Part shown: piece by piece, positions 1-8,026 of the stretch
Layout of the letters: each line of letters begins with the position of its first letter
Numbering within the stretch: the stretch's first letter is position 1
Origin: CAADGY01 sp900696665
GTDB lineage: Bacteria; Acidobacteriota; Terriglobia; Bryobacterales; Bryobacteraceae
NCBI GenBank assembly: GCA_035063885.1
Contig: JAPSFM010000041.1
Coordinates: forward strand, 1 to 38,146
Length of the DNA: 38,146 nucleotides
Direction of reading: 5' to 3'
Program-made: the position numbers and the translations under genes
Notes under the pieces: generated by a model
The model's input: the letters and a program-made list of their open reading frames with translations, nothing else
Database searches by the model: none
What the model was told of the DNA's origin: nothing

Positions 1-80
1 CCCTCGACCGCCTATACCAGCGAATTGTTGACGACCTGGACGAGTTGCTGCGCGCCGTCGGGCTGAAGGCTGCCGCCTAA
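1..80 (+). CDS. C-terminal fragment of an unidentified protein
   Basis: An open frame runs in from the left edge (first whole codon at 3) to a TAA at 78-80. The 25 visible residues begin LDRLYQRIVDDLDELL and end GLKAAA. They look like an amphipathic acidic helix at a protein C-terminus. This is too little to assign a family, and I cannot exclude that the frame is not coding. Confidence 0.35.
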   Translation, partial: LDRLYQRIVDDLDELLRAVGLKAAA

Positions 81-97
81 CGAGTACGAAATTCTCA

Positions 98-119
98 CTT
101 GGGGCCCCATAATGGGCCT
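98..119. terminator. GC-rich hairpin after the left-edge gene
   Basis: GGCCC and GGGCC arms flank a CATAAT loop, and outer CTT/AAG pairs extend the stem. It lies about 18 nt past the TAA of the left-edge gene and before the 3' end of the minus-strand ATPase gene. No convincing T-tract follows on either strand, so it may be a weak, factor-assisted or bidirectional terminator. The rest of 81-275 shows nothing I recognise. Confidence 0.25.
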
Positions 120-275
120 AAGAACCGCCCGCGGCGGCTTTCCGGCAGCAGCACGAACATTGTGCAGTTCGCAATGCGAACCTTCGGTGCGCCACAAGGG
201 TGCGAGTTCTGGCCGCGCACTTCAGGAACCGGTGCTTGGGGCCGGCCTGCGATCTGGTGTCTTTGCCGGTCATGG

Positions 276-3098
276 CTAAGCAACTCTGGTTTGATTACTT
301 CTGCGGGTCATAACCTTGCTGATTTCGCGCAGCCACAGGACGGAACTGGCCACAGCGGTGCATCGCAGCCAATCGGTGGCGCTCAAGGGCACGGTCGAGA
401 AGGCCTGTTGAAGAACAGGGATGTAGACTACTGCGATCTGCAGCAGGATTGCAAGTCCGATGGCGCCCCAGAGCCATGCGTTACTGAACATGTGCGCGAA
501 TGCACTGCGTTCGTCCGATCGCGCATTCAGCACGTTGAACAATTGATACATCATTAGCGTCGTAAAAGCCATCGTCTGCGCGTACCGCATGCTCCCGGAA
601 CCTGGAATGAATCCGCCCGGCAACGAGGCGTCGAGCACCATCAGCGTGCCGGCGGCCATGATCACGGCGACAAAGAGAATCCCCGTCCACATACGCCCGG
701 TGATCACTCGCTCTCCCGCGGGACGCGGCGGTTTGCCCATAACGGCATGATCGGGAGGATCGACGCCCAATGCGAGAGCCGGCGCTCCATCGGTGACCAT
801 GTTGATCCATAACAACTGCGTCGCCAGCAGCGGCAGCACAACGGCGCTTTCCCCGGCCTGCAAACCGATCACGTTGGCCAGCAGCACCCCGAAGAACATG
901 GTCATCACCTCGCCCATATTGGACGACAGCAAAAAGCGCAGAAACTTCCGGATATTGGAGAAGATCGAACGGCCTTCCTCAACAGCGGCCACTATCGTCG
1001 CGAAGTTGTCATCCGCGAGCACCATGTCGGCGGCCTGCTTCGAAACATCGGTTCCGGTAATCCCCATCGCTACTCCGATGTCGGCGGTCTTCAGAGCCGG
1101 AGCATCATTGACTCCGTCGCCCGTCATGGCAACGACCGCGCCATTGCTCTGAAGCGCACGGACGATTCGCAGTTTGTGCTCGGGGTTGACACGGGCGTAC
1201 ACCGAAACCCGCCTTGCCAGATCCACAAGCGCCTCGCCGGACGTTTCCTGCAACTCGGCGCCTGTGACAGCGCGGCCGGCGCCTGCAATCCCAAGTTCGC
1301 GGGCAATCACCTGGGCCGTTACCGGATGGTCTCCCGTGATCATGATGGGGCGTATGCCGGCGTTCCTGGCCTCCGCAACCGCGTCCTTCGCTTCAGAGCG
1401 GGGAGGATCGATCATGCCGATGAGGCCGGCGAAAATCAGGTCACGCTCTACACGTTCGTCGATGTCTTCGATGTCCACCGATTCGGCCGGAACAGATCGG
1501 TATGCCATGGCAAGCGTTCTCAAGGCCTGAGCAGCAAGCTCTTCATTGCTGGCTTGAATTTCCGCGCGCCGTTGATCCGTCAGAGGTCGTGTGCCATCCC
1601 CTACGAGCTCTTCCGAGCAGCGGGCCAGAAGCACGTCCGGTGCGCCTTTCGAAAACACCAGGAGACGCTCCCGCGTCTTGGTATCCGTATGCAAGGTGCT
1701 CATCAGCTTCCGCTCGGAAGAGAAGGGGACTTCCCCGACCCGCTCGAAGCGCCCGCTCAGCGCCTCCTCTTCTAGACCTGCTTTCCGAGCGGCGACGACA
1801 AGCGCAGCTTCCGTCGGATCGCCCTGAACCGTCCAGCGGCCTTCATTGTGCCGCAGGGCAGCATTGTTGGCACGATCGGCGATAGCTAGTGCGCGCACCA
1901 ACTCGACCCGCAGCGGGCCGTCAACAGCGCCTCCGTCTTCGCGCTGGACCTGCCCTTCGGGAGCATAGCCGGTCCCCTCGAACCGCACGCGCCCACTGGC
2001 TGTCACCACGGCTTGTACCGTCATTTCGTTCTTTGTCAGCGTTCCGGTTTTGTCCGACGCGATGACAGTTGCCGATCCAAGTGTCTCGACCGCCGAGAGG
2101 TGGCGCACGATCGCCTTCCGTTTGGCCATGCGCTGCACGCCGAGAGCCAGCACTGCTGTCACCACGGCCGGCAGGCCCTCGGGGACCGCTGCTACCGCGA
2201 GGGCGATGCCAAGGATCAGAACATCAAAAATCGCTGACCACCCTCGCACGTGCTCAAAAAGGAGGATGGTCACAATCATCACCAGCGCAATCACGACAAC
2301 ACCGGCGCCCAACATCTTGCCGACACGGTCCAGTTCCTTCTGCATCGGTGTGGACCCGCCGGGCGCATCTTTCAGCATGCCGGCGATGCGACCCATTTCT
2401 GTACCCATCCCCGTGGCCACGACAACGCCTCGGCCGCGGCCATACGTCGCTGACGTGCCGCTGAAGATCATGTTGTCCCGATCTCCGATACCGGCTTCTT
2501 CGGTGATAAGAGCCGGGTCTTTCCCGACAGGTAAGCTCTCTCCCGTCAGCGCCGCCTCAGCGCACTTGAGTGACGATGACTGGATCACACGGGCATCCGC
2601 CGGTATGGTGTCTCCTTCTTCGATCAGGATGATGTCACCGGGCACGACCTCGGTGGCGGGGATGCTCCGCCGTTCGCCGTCACGAATGACGTTCGCATGG
2701 GCCGCAGCCATCTGCCTCAACGCGGCAACCGCCGATTCGGCTCGAGCCTCCTGAACGCAACCCATCGCAGCGTTCAGCAGCACGACCGAAAAGATCGCGA
2801 TAGCCTCGTAAGGCAGTGCCGATTCCCTCTCGTAAAGCCAGAGGCCCGCAGAGACCGCCGTCGCAACCAGCAGCAGGATGACAAGCGCATCCTGAAACTG
2901 CGCCAGGAACTTGCGCCAGCCTGGGATCTTCTTCTCCGCGGTTAGTTCGTTCCTGCCATATCGATCGAGCCGCTTTCCGGCTTCGTCCCCGGTGAGTCCA
3001 CGATGTCCATCGCTGCCGAAGGCCGCTATAACGGTATGCACATCTTGCCGGTAAGGAGCCTTCTTTTCCTCCTGCGTGATCCGATCACCGTCTGACAT
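276..3098 (-). CDS. P2-type cation-transporting ATPase, probably calcium
   Basis: This is a full-length 940-residue P-type ATPase that pumps a cation across the cytoplasmic membrane using ATP. Visible motifs are LTGES in the actuator domain (184-188), PEGLP in M4 (306-310), DKTGTLT with phosphorylated D349, KGAPD in the nucleotide domain (484-488) and TGDGVND (659-665). The M5 segment SSNMGE carries N727 and E730, and M6 NMVTD carries N766, T769 and D770. These match the calcium ligands of SERCA-type pumps. The M8 position that is Glu in SERCA appears to be Gln (Q852, in YQLFN), so site I may be altered. Calcium is the best guess for the substrate; manganese is possible. The ATG at 3098 gives the usual cytoplasmic N-domain, with only a weak ribosome site. 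It appears to be a single-gene unit. Confidence 0.93.
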   Translation of the reverse strand: MSDGDRITQEEKKAPYRQDVHTVIAAFGSDGHRGLTGDEAGKRLDRYGRNELTAEKKIPGWRKFLAQFQDALVILLLVATAVSAGLWLYERESALPYEAIAIFSVVLLNAAMGCVQEARAESAVAALRQMAAAHANVIRDGERRSIPATEVVPGDIILIEEGDTIPADARVIQSSSLKCAEAALTGESLPVGKDPALITEEAGIGDRDNMIFSGTSATYGRGRGVVVATGMGTEMGRIAGMLKDAPGGSTPMQKELDRVGKMLGAGVVVIALVMIVTILLFEHVRGWSAIFDVLILGIALAVAAVPEGLPAVVTAVLALGVQRMAKRKAIVRHLSAVETLGSATVIASDKTGTLTKNEMTVQAVVTASGRVRFEGTGYAPEGQVQREDGGAVDGPLRVELVRALAIADRANNAALRHNEGRWTVQGDPTEAALVVAARKAGLEEEALSGRFERVGEVPFSSERKLMSTLHTDTKTRERLLVFSKGAPDVLLARCSEELVGDGTRPLTDQRRAEIQASNEELAAQALRTLAMAYRSVPAESVDIEDIDERVERDLIFAGLIGMIDPPRSEAKDAVAEARNAGIRPIMITGDHPVTAQVIARELGIAGAGRAVTGAELQETSGEALVDLARRVSVYARVNPEHKLRIVRALQSNGAVVAMTGDGVNDAPALKTADIGVAMGITGTDVSKQAADMVLADDNFATIVAAVEEGRSIFSNIRKFLRFLLSSNMGEVMTMFFGVLLANVIGLQAGESAVVLPLLATQLLWINMVTDGAPALALGVDPPDHAVMGKPPRPAGERVITGRMWTGILFVAVIMAAGTLMVLDASLPGGFIPGSGSMRYAQTMAFTTLMMYQLFNVLNARSDERSAFAHMFSNAWLWGAIGLAILLQIAVVYIPVLQQAFSTVPLSATDWLRCTAVASSVLWLREISKVMTRRSNQTRVA

Positions 3099-3222
3099 GA
3101 TGTGACGTATGCCCTGAACGCTGGCGCCGCTCTTGGATCATAACAGGCGGGTAAGGAATTTCGCCGGAACTTCGGCACGCCGGGCTACGCCCGAGCTAGC
3201 CCGCACGGTTCCGTTTCTGACC

Positions 3223-3238
3223 GCCACGAAGCGGTGGC
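3223..3238 (-). terminator. 3' hairpin after the TPR gene
   Basis: On the minus strand GCCAC and GTGGC pair around a six-base loop, 7 nt past the stop codon of the TPR gene. No T-run follows, so this is at most a factor-dependent terminator or an RNA-stabilising hairpin. A second GGGCTA/TAGCCC hairpin lies nearby, within 3180-3202. Confidence 0.3.
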
Positions 3239-3245
3239 TGCAAGA

Positions 3246-4568
3246 TTATTTCTGTTCCTGGGCGGTAGTCGTCTTTCCCATCAGGTTTTCGATCTGGGTG
3301 ATCTGCTCTCGAACTTGTTGAGCGTTGCCGGCTTTCGGAGCATGCTCCAGGTAGGCACGCATTTGCGCCAGCGCGCCGGGATAATCGCGCTTCTGTGCCA
3401 GAATGACACCCAGAACGTGAGACACCTGCGGGATCTGATGGCTGGTGTCGAGTTTCACCGCCTCACGAGCACTTGCCTCTGCCGCATCGATCTTTTGCAG
3501 ATTGAGGTTGGCCACTGCGTTGATCAGGTACGCCCGTGGAAAATCGAATGGGTTCAATTTCAGCAAACGATCGGTGGTGTCCGCGGCCTCCTGCCAGTTC
3601 TGCTCCCGCGCTGCGATATCTGCCAGTTGAAGGTAGGGGTTGACGTACTTAGCATCCGCTTCTAAGGCCTGGGCGTATGCCTGTCGCGCATCGGCCATGT
3701 CTTTGTTCCGCTCATGAACGAGCCCCAGGTAGAACCAGGCGGCGGCGTACTTCGGATAGGTCTCAACCGCTTTGTTCAACTCCTTTCGCGCCTCTTCCCA
3801 CTTCTTTTTCTCGATCGCTTTGCGGCCCTTATCAAAAGCCTTCCGGGCATCCTTCGGAGCCAGCGCGCTGGTAGCGCTGATCGTTAGTCCTTCCACATTG
3901 CCCAGACGCCTCATGATAATGGTGCCGACATCAGGGTTATCCATGACCCGGCGTCCGCTAAGGTTCACGATTTCCGAGCGGAATCCGGGCAAAGATGCAC
4001 GTAGCTCACAACCCATCAGGTCGCGTTCACTCAGACCGCGGTTGTTGCCCGGAAACCCCATACCGCCCTGACGGCCGCTGGAGCCCATCCCCCGGCCGCC
4101 AAACCCCGGATCAGCTTGCGAACTCACGCTTGCGTCCTGGAATACACCGACGTTTTGTCCAAGCTGAAAACTAAACCGGCCCTTGGAGTCGGTGTAACCT
4201 TCGGGTCGTGCGATGCCGTTGCAGACGCGCTCGATCGTTACCGTTTCGGGCGGGGGAGTTCCGTCTTCCATTACAACCTTCCCGGAAAGAAAGATCGGCC
4301 GCTCCATTTCCGGCATAGGCATACGGCTGTTGGGATCCATCTGGTCCTGCCGTGGAAATGGATCACGTCCGGGTTGGCGGCCAGGCGTCGGCTCCCGGCC
4401 GGGGATCGAACCTCCCGGAACGCTTCCACCTTGCGGCGGAGCGCCCTGCTGCGGCACAGGCGCACCCTGCCCGCCACCCGCCGGAGGATTCTGTGAGAGA
4501 AGAGAGACGGGGAAACCCGTCAGAAGCGCCAGACTGAAGATGCTGCTAACAAGTCTGATTAAGCGCAT
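3246..4568 (-). CDS. Secreted TPR protein with carboxypeptidase-regulatory-like domain
   Basis: This 440-residue protein starts with a signal peptide (about 1-25, cut near SLLSQ). A Pro/Gly/Gln-rich linker follows to about residue 90. A beta-rich segment comes next (about 93-225, IFLSGKVVMEDG then YTDSKGRFSF), which resembles carboxypeptidase regulatory-like folds. Four or so tetratricopeptide repeats occupy about 238-412 (for example AAWFYLGLVHERNKDMADA). Such proteins are usually periplasmic or surface scaffolds; no enzymatic residues are seen. I place the start at the ATG at 4568. A GTG nine bases upstream overlaps the very strong Shine-Dalgarno and is unlikely to be used. It is divergent from the lipoprotein gene at 4663, with 94 bp between them. 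Confidence 0.85.
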   Translation of the reverse strand: MRLIRLVSSIFSLALLTGFPVSLLSQNPPAGGGQGAPVPQQGAPPQGGSVPGGSIPGREPTPGRQPGRDPFPRQDQMDPNSRMPMPEMERPIFLSGKVVMEDGTPPPETVTIERVCNGIARPEGYTDSKGRFSFQLGQNVGVFQDASVSSQADPGFGGRGMGSSGRQGGMGFPGNNRGLSERDLMGCELRASLPGFRSEIVNLSGRRVMDNPDVGTIIMRRLGNVEGLTISATSALAPKDARKAFDKGRKAIEKKKWEEARKELNKAVETYPKYAAAWFYLGLVHERNKDMADARQAYAQALEADAKYVNPYLQLADIAAREQNWQEAADTTDRLLKLNPFDFPRAYLINAVANLNLQKIDAAEASAREAVKLDTSHQIPQVSHVLGVILAQKRDYPGALAQMRAYLEHAPKAGNAQQVREQITQIENLMGKTTTAQEQK

Positions 4569-4571
4569 TGG

Positions 4572-4581
4572 GATCACCTCC
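4572..4581 (-). promoter_or_regulatory. Ten-base Shine-Dalgarno for the TPR gene
   Basis: The minus strand reads GGAGGTGATC, with 8 nt between GGAGG and the ATG at 4568. It is complementary to ten bases of the usual 16S rRNA 3' end. It fixes the start codon and suggests high expression. Confidence 0.75.
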
Positions 4582-4662
4582 CGAGTCGACTTTCCTCATT
4601 ATGCCATAGGGTCACGAGCAGGACCGGAACGCTTCTGTAAAATAGTTCGAGTGACGGCAACC

Positions 4663-5292
4663 ATGAAAAAGTCCTTAGTTCTCATTGCAAGTCCTCTTCT
4701 CATGCTCCTGGCCGGCTGTTCGGAATCCCCCAAACCCGCAGCCGAACAGAAAAAGAAAGAACCCGAAAAGGCGCCCGAGCCCGTAACGGGCAGGTCCGCC
4801 TTCCAGCAGATGTTCATTACCGCGCGAAACTGGTCTCCGGATGCTGTGGGCTTGCGCGTCCAGAGCATACGTCTGGACGATGTCAAAGACGAGCCCGGCA
4901 AATCGGGGGCCTGGCAGGCTGTCTTCGTCTCTACCAGCCGCGGACGGGCCCGCAGTTATACCTACTCCGTAATTGAAGGTCCGGGCAACCTGCACAAGGG
5001 CGTATTTGCCGGACCGGAAGAGGGTTATCGGGAGGGTGGACAGGCGCAGCCGTTTCCCATCGCGGCATTGCGGGTGGATTCGAACGAAGCTTACGAAACA
5101 GCCCTCAACAAAGGAAAAGGGAATGAGTATTCGAAAAAGAATCCTGGCATGCCCATCACCTACCTTCTCGAAAAGACCTCCCGCTTTCCGAATCCGGCCT
5201 GGCGCGTGATTTGGGGTGAATCCGTGGGAACCAGTAATTTTTCGGTGTACATAGACGCCAGCACCGGCAACTATCTGCAAACCATGCGCTGA
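4663..5292 (+). CDS. Putative lipoprotein of unknown function
   Basis: This is a 209-residue protein with a typical lipoprotein signal: MKKS, a hydrophobic core and the lipobox LAGC, giving lipidated Cys19. A Lys/Glu/Pro-rich tether follows (about 22-42). The globular part (about 45-209) contains a segment FVSTSRGRARSYTYSVIE and ends in VYIDASTGNYLQTMR, which recalls PepSY-like or similar small periplasmic folds. I cannot name the family. The start is the ATG at 4663, because only this gives a proper signal peptide. An AT-rich TAAAAT hexamer at 4638-4643 could be its -10 element. It is divergent from the TPR gene and convergent with the DinB gene, whose stop is only 4 nt away. Confidence 0.75.
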   Translation: MKKSLVLIASPLLMLLAGCSESPKPAAEQKKKEPEKAPEPVTGRSAFQQMFITARNWSPDAVGLRVQSIRLDDVKDEPGKSGAWQAVFVSTSRGRARSYTYSVIEGPGNLHKGVFAGPEEGYREGGQAQPFPIAALRVDSNEAYETALNKGKGNEYSKKNPGMPITYLLEKTSRFPNPAWRVIWGESVGTSNFSVYIDASTGNYLQTMR

Positions 5293-5296
5293 TGCG

Positions 5297-5887
5297 CTAT
5301 TTCGGAAAACCGGGTTGTGCCATGACCTCTTTGATCTGGTCGATATGTCTTTGCGAGTGCGCTGAGATCACCAGAATCCATTGATAGGCATCCAGCATTC
5401 CGACGGTCCGGTTTTGGAGAAAGTGCCGGCGTAGAGGGTCCTGCGTGGTCTGAACATATTCGATGGTGCGGTCGCGGCTGGCTTTGAAGTGATCCATCAC
5501 CGCTTGCTTGGTAGGCCAGCGTCCGGTGGGTTGCAGTCTTTCCGGAGCAGTTGCTTTCGTGCTCCGGTCCGCTGCCATTCGCAGCACCTCTTCATCCTTC
5601 ACTTCAGGTTTTTGGGAGGTGTCCGCCGGCGTTTTCAGGATCTTCTCCGTGACAACCTGAAAAATCATATCTTCACTGAGGGCGATGTGCTCGGCGATTT
5701 CCGCGATTGACCATCGGTCCGGCCCCGGTTTGAATTTCCATTGCGCCGGTGTGAGCGGCCCCACTGCGTCGAGAAACAGCCTCCGCGTGGCGTGCAGATC
5801 ACTCATGGCGCGTCCGCGTTCGCCCTGGTCGAGCGCCTGCGCGTACATCAACCCCCCGGCAAGTAGAACAGCGAATAGGTTCCTCAT
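5297..5887 (-). CDS. Exported DinB-family protein
   Basis: This 196-residue protein has an N-terminal signal peptide (about 1-18, ending MYAQA) followed by a DinB_2-type four-helix domain. The family's metal-binding histidines appear as H67 (AEHIALSED) and H177/H181 (SAHSQRHIDQ). The conserved PDRWSIAEIAEHI segment lies at 56-68. Most relatives are cytoplasmic thiol-dependent transferases or metalloproteins, so export is unusual. The real substrate is unknown. It starts at an ATG with the strong Shine-Dalgarno GAGGTGAT. It lies 44 nt downstream of the histidine kinase on the same strand, so it may be the third gene of that operon. Confidence 0.85.
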   Translation of the reverse strand: MRNLFAVLLAGGLMYAQALDQGERGRAMSDLHATRRLFLDAVGPLTPAQWKFKPGPDRWSIAEIAEHIALSEDMIFQVVTEKILKTPADTSQKPEVKDEEVLRMAADRSTKATAPERLQPTGRWPTKQAVMDHFKASRDRTIEYVQTTQDPLRRHFLQNRTVGMLDAYQWILVISAHSQRHIDQIKEVMAQPGFPK

Positions 5888-5931
5888 ATCACCTCAAACG
5901 AGTTATTTTCGCACGCGGGCGCCGCTAAGGC

Positions 5932-7230
5932 TCACACCGGGATCTCGATCTCGACCATCAGACCCGGCTTTTTATTTTCAGCGTGGAGTCTACCCTTGTG
6001 AAGTTCGACAGCCCGCCGCGCAATCGACAGCCCCAGACCCACACCGCCGCTGTCGCGCCCGCGGTCCGCCGCCACGCGGTAGAACGGATCGAAGATTCGC
6101 GGCAGGGCATCCTCGGGGACTCCTGGTCCGTAATCCCGCACACGGACCAGGGCGGACTTGGGAGTCCTGTCCAGGCTCACTTCAACCGTGGTTTCCCGCG
6201 GCGAATAGCGAATTGCGTTCCGGACAACGTTTTCTACGGCCCTTCGCAGCAGTTCCGGATCCCCGCATACAGACACCGGTTGTCCATTGGTAAAACGCAG
6301 CCCGCAGCCCCGGGACTCTGCCTCGATCGCGGCATCTTTCACCACATCCTCCACCAATTCGTCCAGCGGAAAGATCTCCTTTCTCCGTGTTGCAGGGTCG
6401 CCCTCCGCGCGTGTAACCTGCAGCAGTTCTGAAACCAGCGCTTCAAGCCGGTCCGATTCTTTTTGGATCCGGTCGAGCGCCCGCTCCCGGTCTTCGCCCG
6501 AGCGCGCCAACTCCACCGCCACGTTCAGCCTGGCAAGCGGCGATCGCAACTCGTGGGACAGGTCGAGCAGCAGGCGCCGCTCCGCCATCAGCAGCGTCTC
6601 GATGCGGTCGGCCATCTGGTCAAACGTCCTCGCCAGTTGACCCAGTTCATCCTTGCGCCCCGACGCCGCGCGCGCCCCCAGGTCGCCATGCCCGAATGCG
6701 CGGACTGCTGTCTGCAGTTGCCGCACCGGGGTGGTCAGGTGCCGTGCCAGCAGATAGCAGAAGAACACCGCAACGCCGAGGATCCATAGGTATTGCGGGC
6801 GCAGGAACCAGAGAAACCAGCGCCGGCGCGGAACTCGGATAAAGAACCAGTACTTCCCGTCGTCGTCGGGCCGGCCGATCAGCACCTGGTCTCCACGCCG
6901 CACCGGCAGCCCGATGGCGTCTTCCGCTTCGCGGAGCAGATCGGAGCGATCCCGCCCGGTTATCAGATCGCGGCCGGAAGAATCGAGAAACATTCCCCGC
7001 GGCAGGCCGCCCGCCCGCAATCGCTCAAGTGTCTCTTTCAGAGCGGGAACGCCTCCCTGTTCATAGGCCTGCCGTGCCTGCGTCAACTGAAAGGTCAGGA
7101 GCATGGCGAAAGGCTGATGCCGCCCGCGCGGAGCGGACAGCCCCACCATGGTGGTCAGGCCAGCAGCCAGCGCGGAAATCAGTGTAGTCGCCACGAACCA
7201 CAACAGAATTTTCGCAAACAGGCTTCGCAT
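5932..7230 (-). CDS. Membrane sensor histidine kinase (CpxA-like layout)
   Basis: This 432-residue kinase pairs with the response regulator just upstream. The N-terminal membrane helix spans about 5-30. A short periplasmic region of about 105 residues follows, then a second membrane helix (about 140-162), a HAMP linker, the H-box LLDLSHELRSPLARLN with phospho-accepting H226, and a HATPase domain with N-box ENVVRNAIRYSP, a DYGPGVP G1-box and GGVGLGLSIA. All catalytic boxes look intact. The start is the ATG at 7230, with GAGGAG six bases before it. A TTG one codon upstream is a poorer choice. Only 3 nt separate it from the regulator stop. The stimulus is not evident; the divergent Nramp-like carrier gene suggests metal or envelope stress. 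Confidence 0.92.
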   Translation of the reverse strand: MRSLFAKILLWFVATTLISALAAGLTTMVGLSAPRGRHQPFAMLLTFQLTQARQAYEQGGVPALKETLERLRAGGLPRGMFLDSSGRDLITGRDRSDLLREAEDAIGLPVRRGDQVLIGRPDDDGKYWFFIRVPRRRWFLWFLRPQYLWILGVAVFFCYLLARHLTTPVRQLQTAVRAFGHGDLGARAASGRKDELGQLARTFDQMADRIETLLMAERRLLLDLSHELRSPLARLNVAVELARSGEDRERALDRIQKESDRLEALVSELLQVTRAEGDPATRRKEIFPLDELVEDVVKDAAIEAESRGCGLRFTNGQPVSVCGDPELLRRAVENVVRNAIRYSPRETTVEVSLDRTPKSALVRVRDYGPGVPEDALPRIFDPFYRVAADRGRDSGGVGLGLSIARRAVELHKGRLHAENKKPGLMVEIEIPV

Positions 7231-7233
7231 CAA

Positions 7234-7926
7234 TTACTCCTCGGCGCCGTCCCCGGCAGCCGATTTCACGAACTGATATCCGACCCCCCGAATGGTTTTA
7301 ATAAGGTTCTGCTCCCCATTTAGCTTCTTTCGCAGATGGCTGACGTGCATGTCGATGGAACGGTCGAAAGGACTCGCTTTCCTGCTATACAGACTCTCCA
7401 TCAGCGCGTCCCGGGATAGCACCCGCCCAGCCGATCGCATCAACATCTCCAGGATGTCGAACTCGAAGGTGGTCAGCTCGATTTCGGCGCCGCGGTAGGT
7501 CACCTGTCTCGATTCCGGGTCCAGGGTGACGCCGTTGACTTCGACACGGCCGCGGCCGGAGGGTTGAGAATCGATACGGCGCAAGATTGCACGGATTCGC
7601 GCCGCCAACTCCCGCGGATTGAAAGGCTTCGGCAGATAGTCGTCGGCGCCTAACTCGAGACCTACGATGCGGTCTACATCCTCTGCCCGCGCGGTCAGCA
7701 TCAGCACGGGGACACGGCTTTGCTTCCTCAAACGGCGAAGAATCTCAAACCCGTCCAGGCCGGGAAGCATCACGTCCAGCACCACCAGGTTGCAACCGCA
7801 GGTAAGCGCGCGCTCCAGGCCGCGTGCCCCATCGTGCTCGTACTCGACCTTGAACCCCTCCCGTTGCAAAAATTCCCTCAGAAGCGAACAGAGCTCAACG
7901 TCGTCATCGATTACGAGAATGTGCAC
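7234..7926 (-). CDS. OmpR/PhoB-family response regulator
   Basis: This is a 230-residue DNA-binding response regulator. The receiver domain (1-118) has the acidic cluster IDDD (6-9), phosphorylation site D51 (VVLDVMLPG), T78 (MLTAR) and K100 (LPKPF). The winged-helix output domain (about 130-225) has TTFEFDILEMLMRSAGRV and ends in the typical KTIRGVGYQF. It starts at GTG (7926). No Shine-Dalgarno is visible, and an AT-rich TAAATT lies 7 nt before the start, so leaderless initiation is possible. It heads the operon with the kinase and probably the DinB gene. The 100-bp gap to the divergent Nramp-like gene probably holds the control sites of both. Confidence 0.93.
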   Translation of the reverse strand: MHILVIDDDVELCSLLREFLQREGFKVEYEHDGARGLERALTCGCNLVVLDVMLPGLDGFEILRRLRKQSRVPVLMLTARAEDVDRIVGLELGADDYLPKPFNPRELAARIRAILRRIDSQPSGRGRVEVNGVTLDPESRQVTYRGAEIELTTFEFDILEMLMRSAGRVLSRDALMESLYSRKASPFDRSIDMHVSHLRKKLNGEQNLIKTIRGVGYQFVKSAAGDGAEE

Positions 7927-8026
7927 CGCTTTGAATTTATCAAAAGCACAGGCCTGAGTCGCTCGCCCGCTGCTCAGCGCGAATCTTTATTTGAATTCTC
8001 GCCGGCAAACGGGATAGAGTGACCGC

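Noticed and set aside
4213..4662. N-terminal extension of the lipoprotein frame
   Set aside because: It would run opposite the TPR gene and bury the lipoprotein signal peptide; the ATG at 4663 begins the signal exactly.
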